Assembly (NCBI GenBank): GCA_002331485.1
Contig: DCYS01000030.1
Span: 1-64,000, forward strand
Origin: Flavobacteriales bacterium UBA2104
GTDB lineage: Bacteria; Bacteroidota; Bacteroidia; Flavobacteriales_D; Crocinitomicaceae
Direction of reading: 5' to 3'
Length of the DNA: 64,000 bases
The notes under the pieces were generated by a model that worked only from the letters and a program-made list of their open reading frames with translations, did not search any database and had not been told where the DNA came from. The translations under genes were made by a program, and so were the position numbers. Shown here piece after piece: positions 17,409 to 26,029 of this stretch. The first letter of the stretch is position 1, and every line of letters begins with the position of its first letter.

Positions 17409-20400
17409 TTAGAAGAATCCGTAGCCATAGCCATTATTCACACGGACGCGATTAGATAGCTCAACCTCGAGCATCAACTCCTCGATAGCTTCTTCTAGTT
17501 TTCCTTCTTCGTACATCACTGATGAAACATCCAGATCATCCTCATAAGTGTAATTCGATTCAGGATCTACGAAATATACAGCAATTACCGATTTTGAACC
17601 ATAATTCGAAACAGAAGTATATATGTAAACATCTCCCCCTTCCATGTAAGTGTCTTCATTAACTTTCGAATGAAACTTTAAGGAATCTTTATTGACCCTG
17701 TAACCACCATTCTCAATAGCGTAAGAGTGATAAATTAGTTCTTTTTTAGGATTTAAAGCTTCAAATAAACTGTCTTGAACACCGGGAATATAATCTGCCC
17801 AATCGAAAAAGACATGAGCATATGTTGTATCATTTATGACTTCTTCTACTTCTTCAATGGTATAAGGTAACCCTCTGTTAATTCTTTTCGACAAGAAATT
17901 TGCTTTGAACCTTTTATCTGAAATCGTGTCAAGCTTTTTAGTAATACCTGAGAATCTTTCTTCTGCATCATCGTGCAAGAGTAGTACTACCCCAAGGTCC
18001 AACATATCTGTAAGAATATCATCGGTGTTATCATCTGAAAACGCAATCTTTCTTAAGTTTTGTTTGGCGGTTTTTTCCAGCTTTTCTAAAAACTCGTCTG
18101 ATAGATCATTTGAAGAAAATGAACCATTTAGATTCGCTCTGCTTATTAGATATACAATTCGTGGTAAGAATTCGTCGAAGTCTGTTGCAAACTGTTCAAG
18201 CTGACTTAAATGGGGTTTGAGTAAATGAGTACTATCTTCAAATGCTCTAAACATATTGTACAGATCGTAATCATCATTTGTCATGGGTGGGTTGTCAACG
18301 ATAATAGAGACAAACTTCTTTGTTGATTCTTCGGTTCCCACTTTTCCAATGTCATCTAAAATTGCAACCTGAATATCTGGATTGTCTTTATACTTTTCAT
18401 AAAATTGAGTCAAGAAACTGAGGTAATCATCATTTTCCTTAAAGAAATAGGAATAATCCGAAAGCAGCTGAATTCTTAGTTCATTATCTATGATCTCTAA
18501 CGTATCATTCAATAACAATTTTTCTAGATCTTCTAGATCACTTTCATCAAATATCACTTTCCCAAGTGATTCTTTGGCTTGTTCACTGATTTGATATTCA
18601 TCTGACCTGATGTCCTCAAGCCAATCACTACCTTTCTTTCGAATAACAAAGTTGTTTTCATTTGATCTCGTTTTTGGGCGAAGACTATTAAATATTTGCT
18701 TAGAAAACTTAGATCGAGGTAAAGTCGTATCATAGGCTGTACTAATTGTTATGAACACATTACCTATTATGATGTCATTATAGTGAAGTACACGGTCAGT
18801 TCCATGCTTAGAATATCGATATTCGATTTGATAAGAGGTGTCTGTTTTATTCTCCGAAACTATCTCAGGAATGTAATACAATGAATCTTCACTGAATTTT
18901 AAAAGAACTCTATCTTTAACACCTTCAAGACCTTCTTCCAGTGAGTAATATTCATTTAATCTGCTATGTTTTAAACCAACTACTTCACCAGTTACTGGAT
19001 CTTTAAATAGACGTGTGTTGTATTCGCCTTCAAAGGAACGATCCAAAGAATCCTCTCTGTTTTCTGCTTCTTTGAAATCATCTCTCAACGATTTAAATTC
19101 AGAGTATAAGAGTGAATCTAATGACCCATCGTAATACGAGGAATAGCTAATATCTAATAATGTGTCATTTTCAGAAATCAGTTCTAAACCTTTGTAATTT
19201 GGTGGTGTTTTGGAAAATGAATTGAACATGTTTTCCGCTTCACTTTCACTATTTTCTACTATGATCTGATAATAAAAATTATGGTAGATCTGGTAATAGA
19301 CATAAAATCGATGATCATCTTTTTCTAGAGTCGCACGAATTGTTTTTTTATCAAGATCAACGATCGTGTCATTAATTTCGTACTCCAAGTCTTCTGCCAG
19401 TGATCGAACTAAGTAAGTTAGCTCAAAATGATCCTGTTCAAGTTCATTTAAGTCTTTTAAATAAGCTGACCTAAACGAGAAAAAGTTTCCATTATCCGTT
19501 TCACCATTTATATAAATATCGCTTTTATCACTTTCCGCGATTACATAGTTTGTTGGAAGGTCAATTTGAATACCTAGCTTGTCTAAGTTGTTGGATTTCG
19601 ATCCAGTACCTACCTTAATGCTATTGAAATAATTCTTTACGTTCTTATCTTTTATAAATGATTTGTTACCACTTGCCTTAAAAACTAAGATCTCTTCTGG
19701 TGTATCTATGATCAACTGTTTTAAGTATCGATTACGCGATAACTCTGATGTTACTTCAATCGCCTCATAATTACCTACAGAAGTACTCTTTTGCTTCGAA
19801 ATATCTCCAGGTGTTGCGAGGTAGAGGATACTATCAATATAATTCAACCCACCTTTTTCTCTGTAATTTTCTCCGTAAGGTAGCTTACTCATTCGTTTAT
19901 AACTGTAATAGGCACCATTTGAAAAGTCAGGGAGGAAATACGACTGAATCATATTTTGATCAAGTCCTTGATTTTCTGGATAAAACTCTCCGATACTTTG
20001 TAAGCTAATTCTCCCATCCTCTGAAGTGTAGTTCTCCATTGGAACGTTGACGGAAGAAGCTTTTATTTTATTGAATTTTTTGTTTGAACTTGATGACTTA
20101 TTGAATTGTACAGCCTCTACGGTATATCCTTTTGAGCGGAGCATTTCGATCATTCCATTTTCCCCTGCGAGATGGGCAGCTCCTACACCTGCAAAAATAC
20201 TAATTTTGGGCATCAACGAATCCATTGCAACTACCATGTTGTCATTTCGAATATCCAATAGGTACTTGCGGTAGTTATTGGAGAATTTTTCCGTGATCAT
20301 ACTATCCAAAGTGTTTAGATCACGTTCTAAATATGCAGTTTGTAGATCTCCCTGATTAACGCCGTTGCTTCGGAATGTAACTTCATCATCATCATCTTCA

Positions 20401-20975
20401 TCAGGTAAAGAAGCTCTCCGCGCTAAAAAGAAAGACTCAGTGAAATTCTCTAAACTGTAAACCTCTTTCCCCTCTTTTCTGGCTGTTTGGAAAAGAAACA
20501 TATCGAGATAAGTAGTTTCTTCATAGTCTTCATTACCATAATTGAATCGATAAAGTAATTGATTTACAATTCGATCTTGAGGAGCAAGAAACTCTTGAAA
20601 TCCTTCCAGATCATACTGAGGGACTCTTGAGAAGCGGTTATAAAATCCACGATCAGCGAAACTGGTTCTACGATTATCAATGACACTCGTTATACGTTGA
20701 ACTTCATCTCCTCTATAAAAGTCTAACCAAACCTCCGGATTTGTTTCCAGTGCGATCGCATCTACTGATGATAATGCATCAAAGAACTCGTCCCCCAGGT
20801 TAAATGCAATTTTGCTACTAACATGCATTGTTCCATATAAGTAGGATGGCTTTTCTAAACCATTTCCATCGATTTTCCAGAGTAATGAAGAATAATCTTC
20901 CTGCGCGTTAACAACAGAGATATTTAAAATAAAAAATAAGGCGGTTAACTTTTTGAAAAAAGGTGTGTTGAGCAT
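17409..20975 (-). CDS. Giant TraB/GumN-domain secreted protein
   Basis: A 1188-residue protein with a signal peptide (MLNTPFFKKLTALFFILNIS...NAQ). Residues about 28-300 are a TraB/GumN (Tiki-like) domain: LLWKIDGNGLEKPSYLYGTMH near the start, AIALETNPEVW, and GAAHLAGENGMIEMLRSKGY near the end of the domain. Tiki relatives are metal-dependent proteases. The remaining nearly 900 residues match nothing I recognise; they are acidic, mixed alpha/beta, rich in D/S/N, and contain a helical stretch around 800-1050 that could be HEAT-like. There is no T9SS tail. Ordinary TraB/GumN proteins are about 300 residues long. It appears monocistronic. Confidence 0.8.
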   Translation of the reverse strand: MLNTPFFKKLTALFFILNISVVNAQEDYSSLLWKIDGNGLEKPSYLYGTMHVSSKIAFNLGDEFFDALSSVDAIALETNPEVWLDFYRGDEVQRITSVIDNRRTSFADRGFYNRFSRVPQYDLEGFQEFLAPQDRIVNQLLYRFNYGNEDYEETTYLDMFLFQTARKEGKEVYSLENFTESFFLARRASLPDEDDDDEVTFRSNGVNQGDLQTAYLERDLNTLDSMITEKFSNNYRKYLLDIRNDNMVVAMDSLMPKISIFAGVGAAHLAGENGMIEMLRSKGYTVEAVQFNKSSSSNKKFNKIKASSVNVPMENYTSEDGRISLQSIGEFYPENQGLDQNMIQSYFLPDFSNGAYYSYKRMSKLPYGENYREKGGLNYIDSILYLATPGDISKQKSTSVGNYEAIEVTSELSRNRYLKQLIIDTPEEILVFKASGNKSFIKDKNVKNYFNSIKVGTGSKSNNLDKLGIQIDLPTNYVIAESDKSDIYINGETDNGNFFSFRSAYLKDLNELEQDHFELTYLVRSLAEDLEYEINDTIVDLDKKTIRATLEKDDHRFYVYYQIYHNFYYQIIVENSESEAENMFNSFSKTPPNYKGLELISENDTLLDISYSSYYDGSLDSLLYSEFKSLRDDFKEAENREDSLDRSFEGEYNTRLFKDPVTGEVVGLKHSRLNEYYSLEEGLEGVKDRVLLKFSEDSLYYIPEIVSENKTDTSYQIEYRYSKHGTDRVLHYNDIIIGNVFITISTAYDTTLPRSKFSKQIFNSLRPKTRSNENNFVIRKKGSDWLEDIRSDEYQISEQAKESLGKVIFDESDLEDLEKLLLNDTLEIIDNELRIQLLSDYSYFFKENDDYLSFLTQFYEKYKDNPDIQVAILDDIGKVGTEESTKKFVSIIVDNPPMTNDDYDLYNMFRAFEDSTHLLKPHLSQLEQFATDFDEFLPRIVYLISRANLNGSFSSNDLSDEFLEKLEKTAKQNLRKIAFSDDNTDDILTDMLDLGVVLLLHDDAEERFSGITKKLDTISDKRFKANFLSKRINRGLPYTIEEVEEVINDTTYAHVFFDWADYIPGVQDSLFEALNPKKELIYHSYAIENGGYRVNKDSLKFHSKVNEDTYMEGGDVYIYTSVSNYGSKSVIAVYFVDPESNYTYEDDLDVSSVMYEEGKLEEAIEELMLEVELSNRVRVNNGYGYGFF

Positions 20976-21118
20976 AAAATTATTTTATTGAACGACTGAC
21001 AATATAACGAAAATACGCCAGATTGTTACTGTATTCTAGCTATAGATTGATACGAGAAACCATAAAGATTTTGGTCTATCTGGATAAAAAGCTGAAAGAA
21101 AAGATGATAGACTCAAGA

Positions 21119-21457
21119 TTATAGGATCTCCAAAACATCTTCCGGAGGTCTTCCAACTTTAGCTTTATCTCCATTAACTAGAATAGGTCGTTCGATGAGT
21201 TTCGGAAATTTAAGCATGGCATCTATCCATTCTTCATCACTAAGTTCTTTGCCTTTGAAGTTTTCTTTATAATCCTTCTCTCCCTTTCTGATTATAGAGG
21301 AAGCTGGGACATCCAGTTTTTTAAGAATAGATTTTAATTCCTCTTTAGAAAGCTCATCTTTAAGATAAAGCCTTACATCAGGGTTAATACCTTTCTCTTC
21401 TAAAAGTTGCAATGTTTGTCTACTTTTTGAACAACGTGGATTGTGAATCAGTTCCAT
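21119..21457 (-). CDS. arsC: ArsC-family (glutaredoxin-type) arsenate reductase
   Basis: A 112-residue thioredoxin-fold protein. HNPRCSKSRQTLQLL carries the catalytic C9 in a C-S-K-S-R-Q loop. RKGEKDYKE and RPILVNGDKAKVGRPPEDVL supply the conserved arginines of the family. Length and motifs fit glutathione/glutaredoxin-type ArsC rather than Spx or YffB, although such single-gene ArsC homologues in Bacteroidota are not always true arsenate reductases. It starts 1 bp after the MlaF-like stop and probably shares its transcript. No arsR or arsB is nearby. Confidence 0.82.
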   Translation of the reverse strand: MELIHNPRCSKSRQTLQLLEEKGINPDVRLYLKDELSKEELKSILKKLDVPASSIIRKGEKDYKENFKGKELSDEEWIDAMLKFPKLIERPILVNGDKAKVGRPPEDVLEIL

Positions 21458-21458
21458 T

Positions 21459-22214
21459 TTATCCTAGTTTTCCTTTTAAGTTCTTCATAAATTTCGATGC
21501 ATAAACAAAATCAATGATCTCTTTATTATCGGTTTTGATGATCTCCTCTTTCGTACCCTGCCACCAGTTTCGTCCAGTATGAATAAAAACAATATGATCG
21601 CCTATCTCAATCACACTGTTCATGTCATGCGTTATCACTACAGTAGTCATATTATACTCGTAAGTGATCTCTTTGATGAGGTTATCGATCAGGATCGAAG
21701 TACTAGGGTCCAAACCTGAGTTCGGTTCATCACAAAACAAGTATTTCGGATTCATTGAAATCGCTCTGGCTATGGCAACACGTTTTTGCATACCACCACT
21801 ACATTCAGCTGGAAGAAGTTTATTTCTCCCAGAAAGGTTTACTCTTTCCAAACAGAAATCTGCTCTCTCTTGCATTTCAGCTTTAGACATTTTAGTAAAC
21901 ATCTTGAGCGGAAACATAATATTCTCTTCCACAGTCATTGAATCGAAAAGCGCTGAGCCCTGAAACAACATCCCAATCTCTTTTCGGATTTCCTTTCTCT
22001 CTTTTCTATCCATCTGAGAAAAGTCCCGACCATCGTATAACACATTCCCATTATCAACCTCAAGCAGTCCGACAATACATTTGGTTAAAACAGATTTACC
22101 TTGACCCGATTGACCTATGATAAGGTTTACTTGTCCAGCCTCGAATTGTGCAGAAAAATCGTGTAGAACGTGATTTTTCCCAAAGGATTTATTTATGTTT
22201 TTAACCTCTATCAT
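21459..22214 (-). CDS. MlaF-like ABC transporter ATP-binding protein
   Basis: A 251-residue ATPase. The Walker A is IIGQSGQGKSVLTK, the Q-loop GMLFQGSALFDSMTV, the signature CSGGMQKRVAIARA, the Walker B YLFCDEPNSGLDP, and the switch histidine sits in VVITHDM. F-Q-G-S-A-L-F-D-S and the M-Q-K-R signature are typical of the MlaF/Ttg2A group. That group pairs with MlaE-type permeases to move phospholipids between membranes. Its start overlaps the permease stop by 1 bp. Confidence 0.92.
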   Translation of the reverse strand: MIEVKNINKSFGKNHVLHDFSAQFEAGQVNLIIGQSGQGKSVLTKCIVGLLEVDNGNVLYDGRDFSQMDRKERKEIRKEIGMLFQGSALFDSMTVEENIMFPLKMFTKMSKAEMQERADFCLERVNLSGRNKLLPAECSGGMQKRVAIARAISMNPKYLFCDEPNSGLDPSTSILIDNLIKEITYEYNMTTVVITHDMNSVIEIGDHIVFIHTGRNWWQGTKEEIIKTDNKEIIDFVYASKFMKNLKGKLG

Positions 22215-22954
22215 TACAGCAGTAGTAATTGAGTCAGAACGAAATTGGCTAATAGTATACAGATACTACTCCATACAACTGCTTGAGTTGAAGATTTACC
22301 AACATCAAGAGCACCACCTTTTGTGTAATATCCAAAAAATGACGAAACCGTTGTAATAATGAAAGCAAAGCAAACAGTTTTCACCAATGCATAAACAATA
22401 TCTCCCATTTTGAAGAAAGCCCGGATCCCATAAACGAATTCTTCATGAGAAGCAAGGTTTGTGGTTGTTACTGCTAAATAACCTCCTACAAGGCTGAGAC
22501 CCATTGAAATAATGATCAAGAATGGGAAAAAGAAAACCGCAGCGATCACCTTTGGAAGAACGAGGTAACTTAAAGAATTGACACCCATGATTTCCAACGC
22601 ATCGATCTGTTCTGTAACTCGCATAGTCCCAACTTCAGACGCAATATTTGAACCTACTTTACCTGCCAGGATAAGCGAAATGATCGTAGGTGAAAATTCA
22701 AGGATCGTACTTGATCGGGTAATATAACCGATCGTATATTTAGGAAGTAGGGGACTATCCATATTTGAGGCAGTCTGTAGAGATATTACTGCTCCCATGA
22801 AAACTGAAAGAATAGCAACAATAGCAAGAGAATTAATTCCAATTGTTTCGATCTCGGAAAAAGTTCGAGTATGATAGACTTTAAAACGTTCCGGACGTGA
22901 AAACACATACCGAAGCATGCCAAAGTACTTTCCTATACTAACAATGTAGTTCAT
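22214..22954 (-). CDS. MlaE-family ABC transporter permease
   Basis: A 246-residue membrane protein with five to six hydrophobic segments. It has the conserved MlaE core: AILSVFMGAVISLQTASNM, FSPTIISLILAGKVGSNIAS, EVGTMRVTEQIDALEIMG, and LVKTVCFAFIITTVSSFFGY. It forms the membrane half of a lipid-transport ABC system with the following ATPase gene. No MCE/MlaD gene follows within the window; ArsC is next instead. Confidence 0.92.
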   Translation of the reverse strand: MNYIVSIGKYFGMLRYVFSRPERFKVYHTRTFSEIETIGINSLAIVAILSVFMGAVISLQTASNMDSPLLPKYTIGYITRSSTILEFSPTIISLILAGKVGSNIASEVGTMRVTEQIDALEIMGVNSLSYLVLPKVIAAVFFFPFLIIISMGLSLVGGYLAVTTTNLASHEEFVYGIRAFFKMGDIVYALVKTVCFAFIITTVSSFFGYYTKGGALDVGKSSTQAVVWSSICILLANFVLTQLLLL

Positions 22955-22998
22955 GGTTCCCGCTAAATTAATAGCTTATTCTTAAACACCATCCGAAA

Positions 22999-23030
22999 TT
23001 GGTAAAAAATCAAGTAATCCATTATTTTTG
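22999..23030 (+). promoter_or_regulatory. Promoter for the SprT-like gene
   Basis: TTG (22999-23001), a 21-bp spacer and TATTTTTG (23023-23030), matching TAnnTTTG. The box ends only 4 bp before the ATG at 23035, so the transcript may be leaderless or nearly so. Confidence 0.6.
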
Positions 23031-23034
23031 AGGT

Positions 23035-23673
23035 ATGGTAAAAGCACGTGAAAAAATTGCGAAAAGACTTTCAAAATACCTGCCATCTGCTTCTCTACCG
23101 TATGTGATGGATCTGCTTTTTTCCGAAAGCGTCCATTTTAAAGTAACCAAACCCAGATCTACAAAGCATGGTGACTTCAGACCAGCTCACAAAGGTAAGC
23201 CTCATCGCATAACAGTGAATGGTAATTTAAATCAGTATGCATTTTTGCTCACAACAATCCATGAGTTCGCCCATCTTACAACACATGTTAGTTATGGGTT
23301 GAGAGTAAGCGCACATGGAAAGGAATGGAAATCTGAATTCAAACGATTGCTAGAGCCAATTTTAGATCGGGAAATATTACCAGATGATATTGAGGAAGCA
23401 TTAAAAAGGAGTTTACACAATATGAAGGCTTCCACTTGTACGGATAAAAATTTATATCGAGCGTTAAAGCGATATGATGACTCTGCTGATAATTCAGTAC
23501 TTTTGGAGCAGTTAAACGACCGTGATATTTTTCGTTTAGGAAAACGTGTTTTTAGAAGGGGAGAGTTGAGAAGAACTCGTTTCATGTGTGAAGAAATTAA
23601 TTCGCGAAGAATGTATCTCGTTAGTGGTTTGGCTGAAGTAGAAAGATATTATGAAACAGGAAATGAAAGATAA
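23035..23673 (+). CDS. SprT-like zinc metalloprotease-fold protein
   Basis: A 212-residue cytosolic protein. The zinc motif H-E-F-A-H occurs in TTIHEFAHLTTH, with a following HGKEWKSEFKRLL typical of the SprT/Spartan group. The rest of the protein is basic and helical. The C-terminal zinc-ribbon cysteines of classical SprT are not obvious: only an isolated MC near the end is seen. The gene overlaps the mannose-1-phosphate guanylyltransferase gene by about 11-23 bp, so the two are probably co-transcribed. Confidence 0.85.
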   Translation: MVKAREKIAKRLSKYLPSASLPYVMDLLFSESVHFKVTKPRSTKHGDFRPAHKGKPHRITVNGNLNQYAFLLTTIHEFAHLTTHVSYGLRVSAHGKEWKSEFKRLLEPILDREILPDDIEEALKRSLHNMKASTCTDKNLYRALKRYDDSADNSVLLEQLNDRDIFRLGKRVFRRGELRRTRFMCEEINSRRMYLVSGLAEVERYYETGNER

Positions 23674-24742
23674 TTTTGCAGTCATTATGGCTGGTGGTGT
23701 CGGAAGTCGATTTTGGCCGATGTCGGTAGAGGAACGACCAAAACAATTTTTGGATGTTCTTGGAATTGGTAAAACATTGATACAAATGACCTATGAGCGA
23801 TTAGTGCAAGTTGCTCCGGCTGAGAATATTTTTGTTGTTACCAATGAGAATTATGTTGATCTAGTAAAATCCCAACTACCAAAACTGAAGGGAGAACAGA
23901 TATTAACTGAACCAGAACGCAAAAACACTGCACCTTGCATAACATATGCAGCTGCTAAGATCTATTCAATAAATAAAGAAGCCAATTTGGTTGTTGCGCC
24001 TTCTGATCATCTTATCATGAAGGAGGAGAAGTTTAAGGATATTGTCAACAGAGCGATAGATCAAGCGGCTTTGCATCATCGTTTGTTAACGTTAGGCATC
24101 AAACCGAATAGACCTGATACAGGATACGGATACATTCAGTTCCATCAAGATGGGGATACCATTGGAGGACAGGTTTACAAAGTTCGTCAGTTCACCGAGA
24201 AACCTAACAGAGAGATGGCAGAGATCTTTCTGAAAAGTGGAGATTATTACTGGAATTCAGGAATTTTCGTTTGGAAGGCTAAGACTGTGCTTGAGGCTAT
24301 ACAAAAGTTTAAACCAAAGCTATACGGATTTTTCTGTGATAATTTCTCAATTTATAATACTCCTGGAGAAACTGAATATGTCAACGATGCATTTAGGAAT
24401 TGTGAGGATATTTCCATTGATTTCGCCATAATGGAAAACGCAAAAAATGTTGATGTGATCCTGGCAGATTTTGATTGGAGTGATCTAGGAACATGGTGTA
24501 GTTTATCTGAGCATCTTGAAAAAGATGTAAATGGAAACAGCGTTTCTGGAGAGAAAACATTCATGATCAATTCCAATAACTGTCTTGTAAATTTACCTGA
24601 TGATAAAGAAGCTATTATTCAGGGTCTAAATGATCATATTATTGTTGAATCTGATAATCGCCTTTTGATCCTGGACAAAAAAGATGAACAGCATCTAAAG
24701 AAATACTTGAAGTTGCTAAAAGAGCAATTAGCTGATAAATAA
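23651..24742 (+). CDS. manC: Mannose-1-phosphate guanylyltransferase
   Basis: Makes GDP-mannose from mannose 1-phosphate and GTP, a sugar donor for surface polysaccharide and glycoprotein synthesis; cytosolic. MAGGVGSRFWPMS is the nucleotide-binding loop (G-G-x-G-x-R-x-W-P). EERPKQFLD, EPERKNTAPC, APSDHL, FTEKPN, YWNSGIFVW and DWSDLGTW are all the expected family motifs. At 363 aa it has the nucleotidyltransferase and left-handed helix parts but no phosphomannose isomerase domain, the usual Bacteroidota form. The first in-frame ATG (23651) overlaps sprT-like by 23 bp; an ATG at 23663 is an equally good start. Confidence 0.93.
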   Translation: MKQEMKDNFAVIMAGGVGSRFWPMSVEERPKQFLDVLGIGKTLIQMTYERLVQVAPAENIFVVTNENYVDLVKSQLPKLKGEQILTEPERKNTAPCITYAAAKIYSINKEANLVVAPSDHLIMKEEKFKDIVNRAIDQAALHHRLLTLGIKPNRPDTGYGYIQFHQDGDTIGGQVYKVRQFTEKPNREMAEIFLKSGDYYWNSGIFVWKAKTVLEAIQKFKPKLYGFFCDNFSIYNTPGETEYVNDAFRNCEDISIDFAIMENAKNVDVILADFDWSDLGTWCSLSEHLEKDVNGNSVSGEKTFMINSNNCLVNLPDDKEAIIQGLNDHIIVESDNRLLILDKKDEQHLKKYLKLLKEQLADK

Positions 24743-24762
24743 TAGCATAAAAAGACACGATA

Positions 24763-25317
24763 ATGAGTACACGAATGCCTGAAGACTTTTATTCAGATGG
24801 TGATGATAAACCATTCTTGAATTGTAAAGTTTGTGAGAGAGAATTGAATGGGAGCGGCGTGCCTTATACAATTGAGAAGGCGTATAAGCGCACACAAGAA
24901 GGTGAGGATGTTACTTTGTTTGAAGTAGCTATCTGTATTCCGTGTGCTGAAAAACAGGCTCAGAAAATGAGCAAAGAATCAAGAAGATACCTGGCGTCAG
25001 TTATGGGAAATCAGGATTTTTTTGAAAAGCGTCAGGGTCTTTGGGAGAACTGGGAAGAAAATTGGAAATCAAAATGTATTTTCTCTGACAGCGAAGTAAA
25101 GCAGAATGATGAATACCATATCGTAGGGCATTTTCAGGATGGTGAGTTACTTCCTCAACAGGCTCCTTTCTTAATTGGCCAGGAAATGATCGAAGAGATC
25201 CAGGAGAATTTATCACCCGAGACTAAAGAAGAGATGGATCGTTTTGGAGATCAATTCTTAGGTCCTGATCCAACGATCAAGGCACTTATGGAAGATTCCC
25301 AGTTTGTTCTTGTCTAA
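24763..25317 (+). CDS. Hypothetical protein with CxxC pairs (zinc-ribbon-like)
   Basis: A 184-residue acidic cytosolic protein that I do not recognise. Two cysteine pairs (C-K-V-C near residue 24 and C-I-P-C near 66, with about 38 residues between) could bind one zinc. The rest is helical with several W/E-rich segments and ends DSQFVLV. It sits 20 bp after manC, so may belong to that transcript. Its stop overlaps the stop of the convergent glycosyltransferase by 4 bp. Confidence 0.7.
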   Translation: MSTRMPEDFYSDGDDKPFLNCKVCERELNGSGVPYTIEKAYKRTQEGEDVTLFEVAICIPCAEKQAQKMSKESRRYLASVMGNQDFFEKRQGLWENWEENWKSKCIFSDSEVKQNDEYHIVGHFQDGELLPQQAPFLIGQEMIEEIQENLSPETKEEMDRFGDQFLGPDPTIKALMEDSQFVLV

Positions 25318-26000
25318 AAGTTTAGACTCTGTTTGTAGAATTTTCTGATCTTTTCTGGAGATCTGCCTAACATGAATGACCAATGGCTCCAAAGGTTTAC
25401 CATATTCACTTTGAAATAGGAGTTCTTTTCATATTTTCTCGCTGAGACAACAACCGGTTTTTTCATGATCTTGAAAAGGTGTTTTTTGTTCAATCTTTTT
25501 ATGAAATCAAAATCTTCCATAATGCTATAATTTTCATCAAAACCATTAAGCTTTTCAAAAACTTCAGCCTTTACGAAAAGCGTTTGATCACCCCCACGGC
25601 AAAACATGAAGTTGAACTGTGTCCACCACGCATTAAACTTTAGCATCAAAGATTTTTTATCAAATTTAAAACGGTAACAACCCGCATCAGCATTGTTTCT
25701 AATACTACTTTCAATATCAGATCTGAATGATTTTGGTGGTAAAACATCAGCATGAACGAAATAATACACATCTCCTTCAGCTTCTGAAGCACCTATATTC
25801 ATCTGGTATGCTCTCGAAGCTTTTTTTGAAACGATCGTTTTTATTCCGTATTTCTTTGCAATCGAAACCGTTTTATCCGAACTTTCAGCATCCACTACGA
25901 TAATTTCATCGTATGTATTGATGAGCGGAACAATTACATCTAATAATTGAGGTAATTTTTTAGCTTCGTTTAAAGTTGGAATTATTATTGATAACTTCAT
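25314..26000 (-). CDS. TIGR04283-type family 2 glycosyltransferase
   Basis: A 228-residue GT-A glycosyltransferase. MKLSIIIPTLNEAKKLPQLL is the start, VVDAESSDKT the nucleotide region, ASRAYQMNIGASEA the TIGR04283 hallmark, FVHADVLPP the metal-site D-x-D equivalent (H-A-D), and GGDQTLFVK followed by MEDFDF complete the pattern. TIGR04283 proteins are linked by context to arsenosugar synthesis and to radical-SAM/selenodomain clusters. No arsS or arsM is seen here, but a DUF547 gene is divergent 29 bp away, a common neighbour. Confidence 0.85.
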   Translation of the reverse strand: MKLSIIIPTLNEAKKLPQLLDVIVPLINTYDEIIVVDAESSDKTVSIAKKYGIKTIVSKKASRAYQMNIGASEAEGDVYYFVHADVLPPKSFRSDIESSIRNNADAGCYRFKFDKKSLMLKFNAWWTQFNFMFCRGGDQTLFVKAEVFEKLNGFDENYSIMEDFDFIKRLNKKHLFKIMKKPVVVSARKYEKNSYFKVNMVNLWSHWSFMLGRSPEKIRKFYKQSLNF

Positions 26001-26029
26001 TTCAAACCCAAATTAAAAATTAAAACAAG

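Noticed and set aside
21074..21112. Inverted repeat GTCTATC / GATAGAC just downstream of arsC
   Set aside because: The loop is about 25 nt, the stem is only 7 bp and AT-rich, and no T-run follows; too weak to call a terminator.
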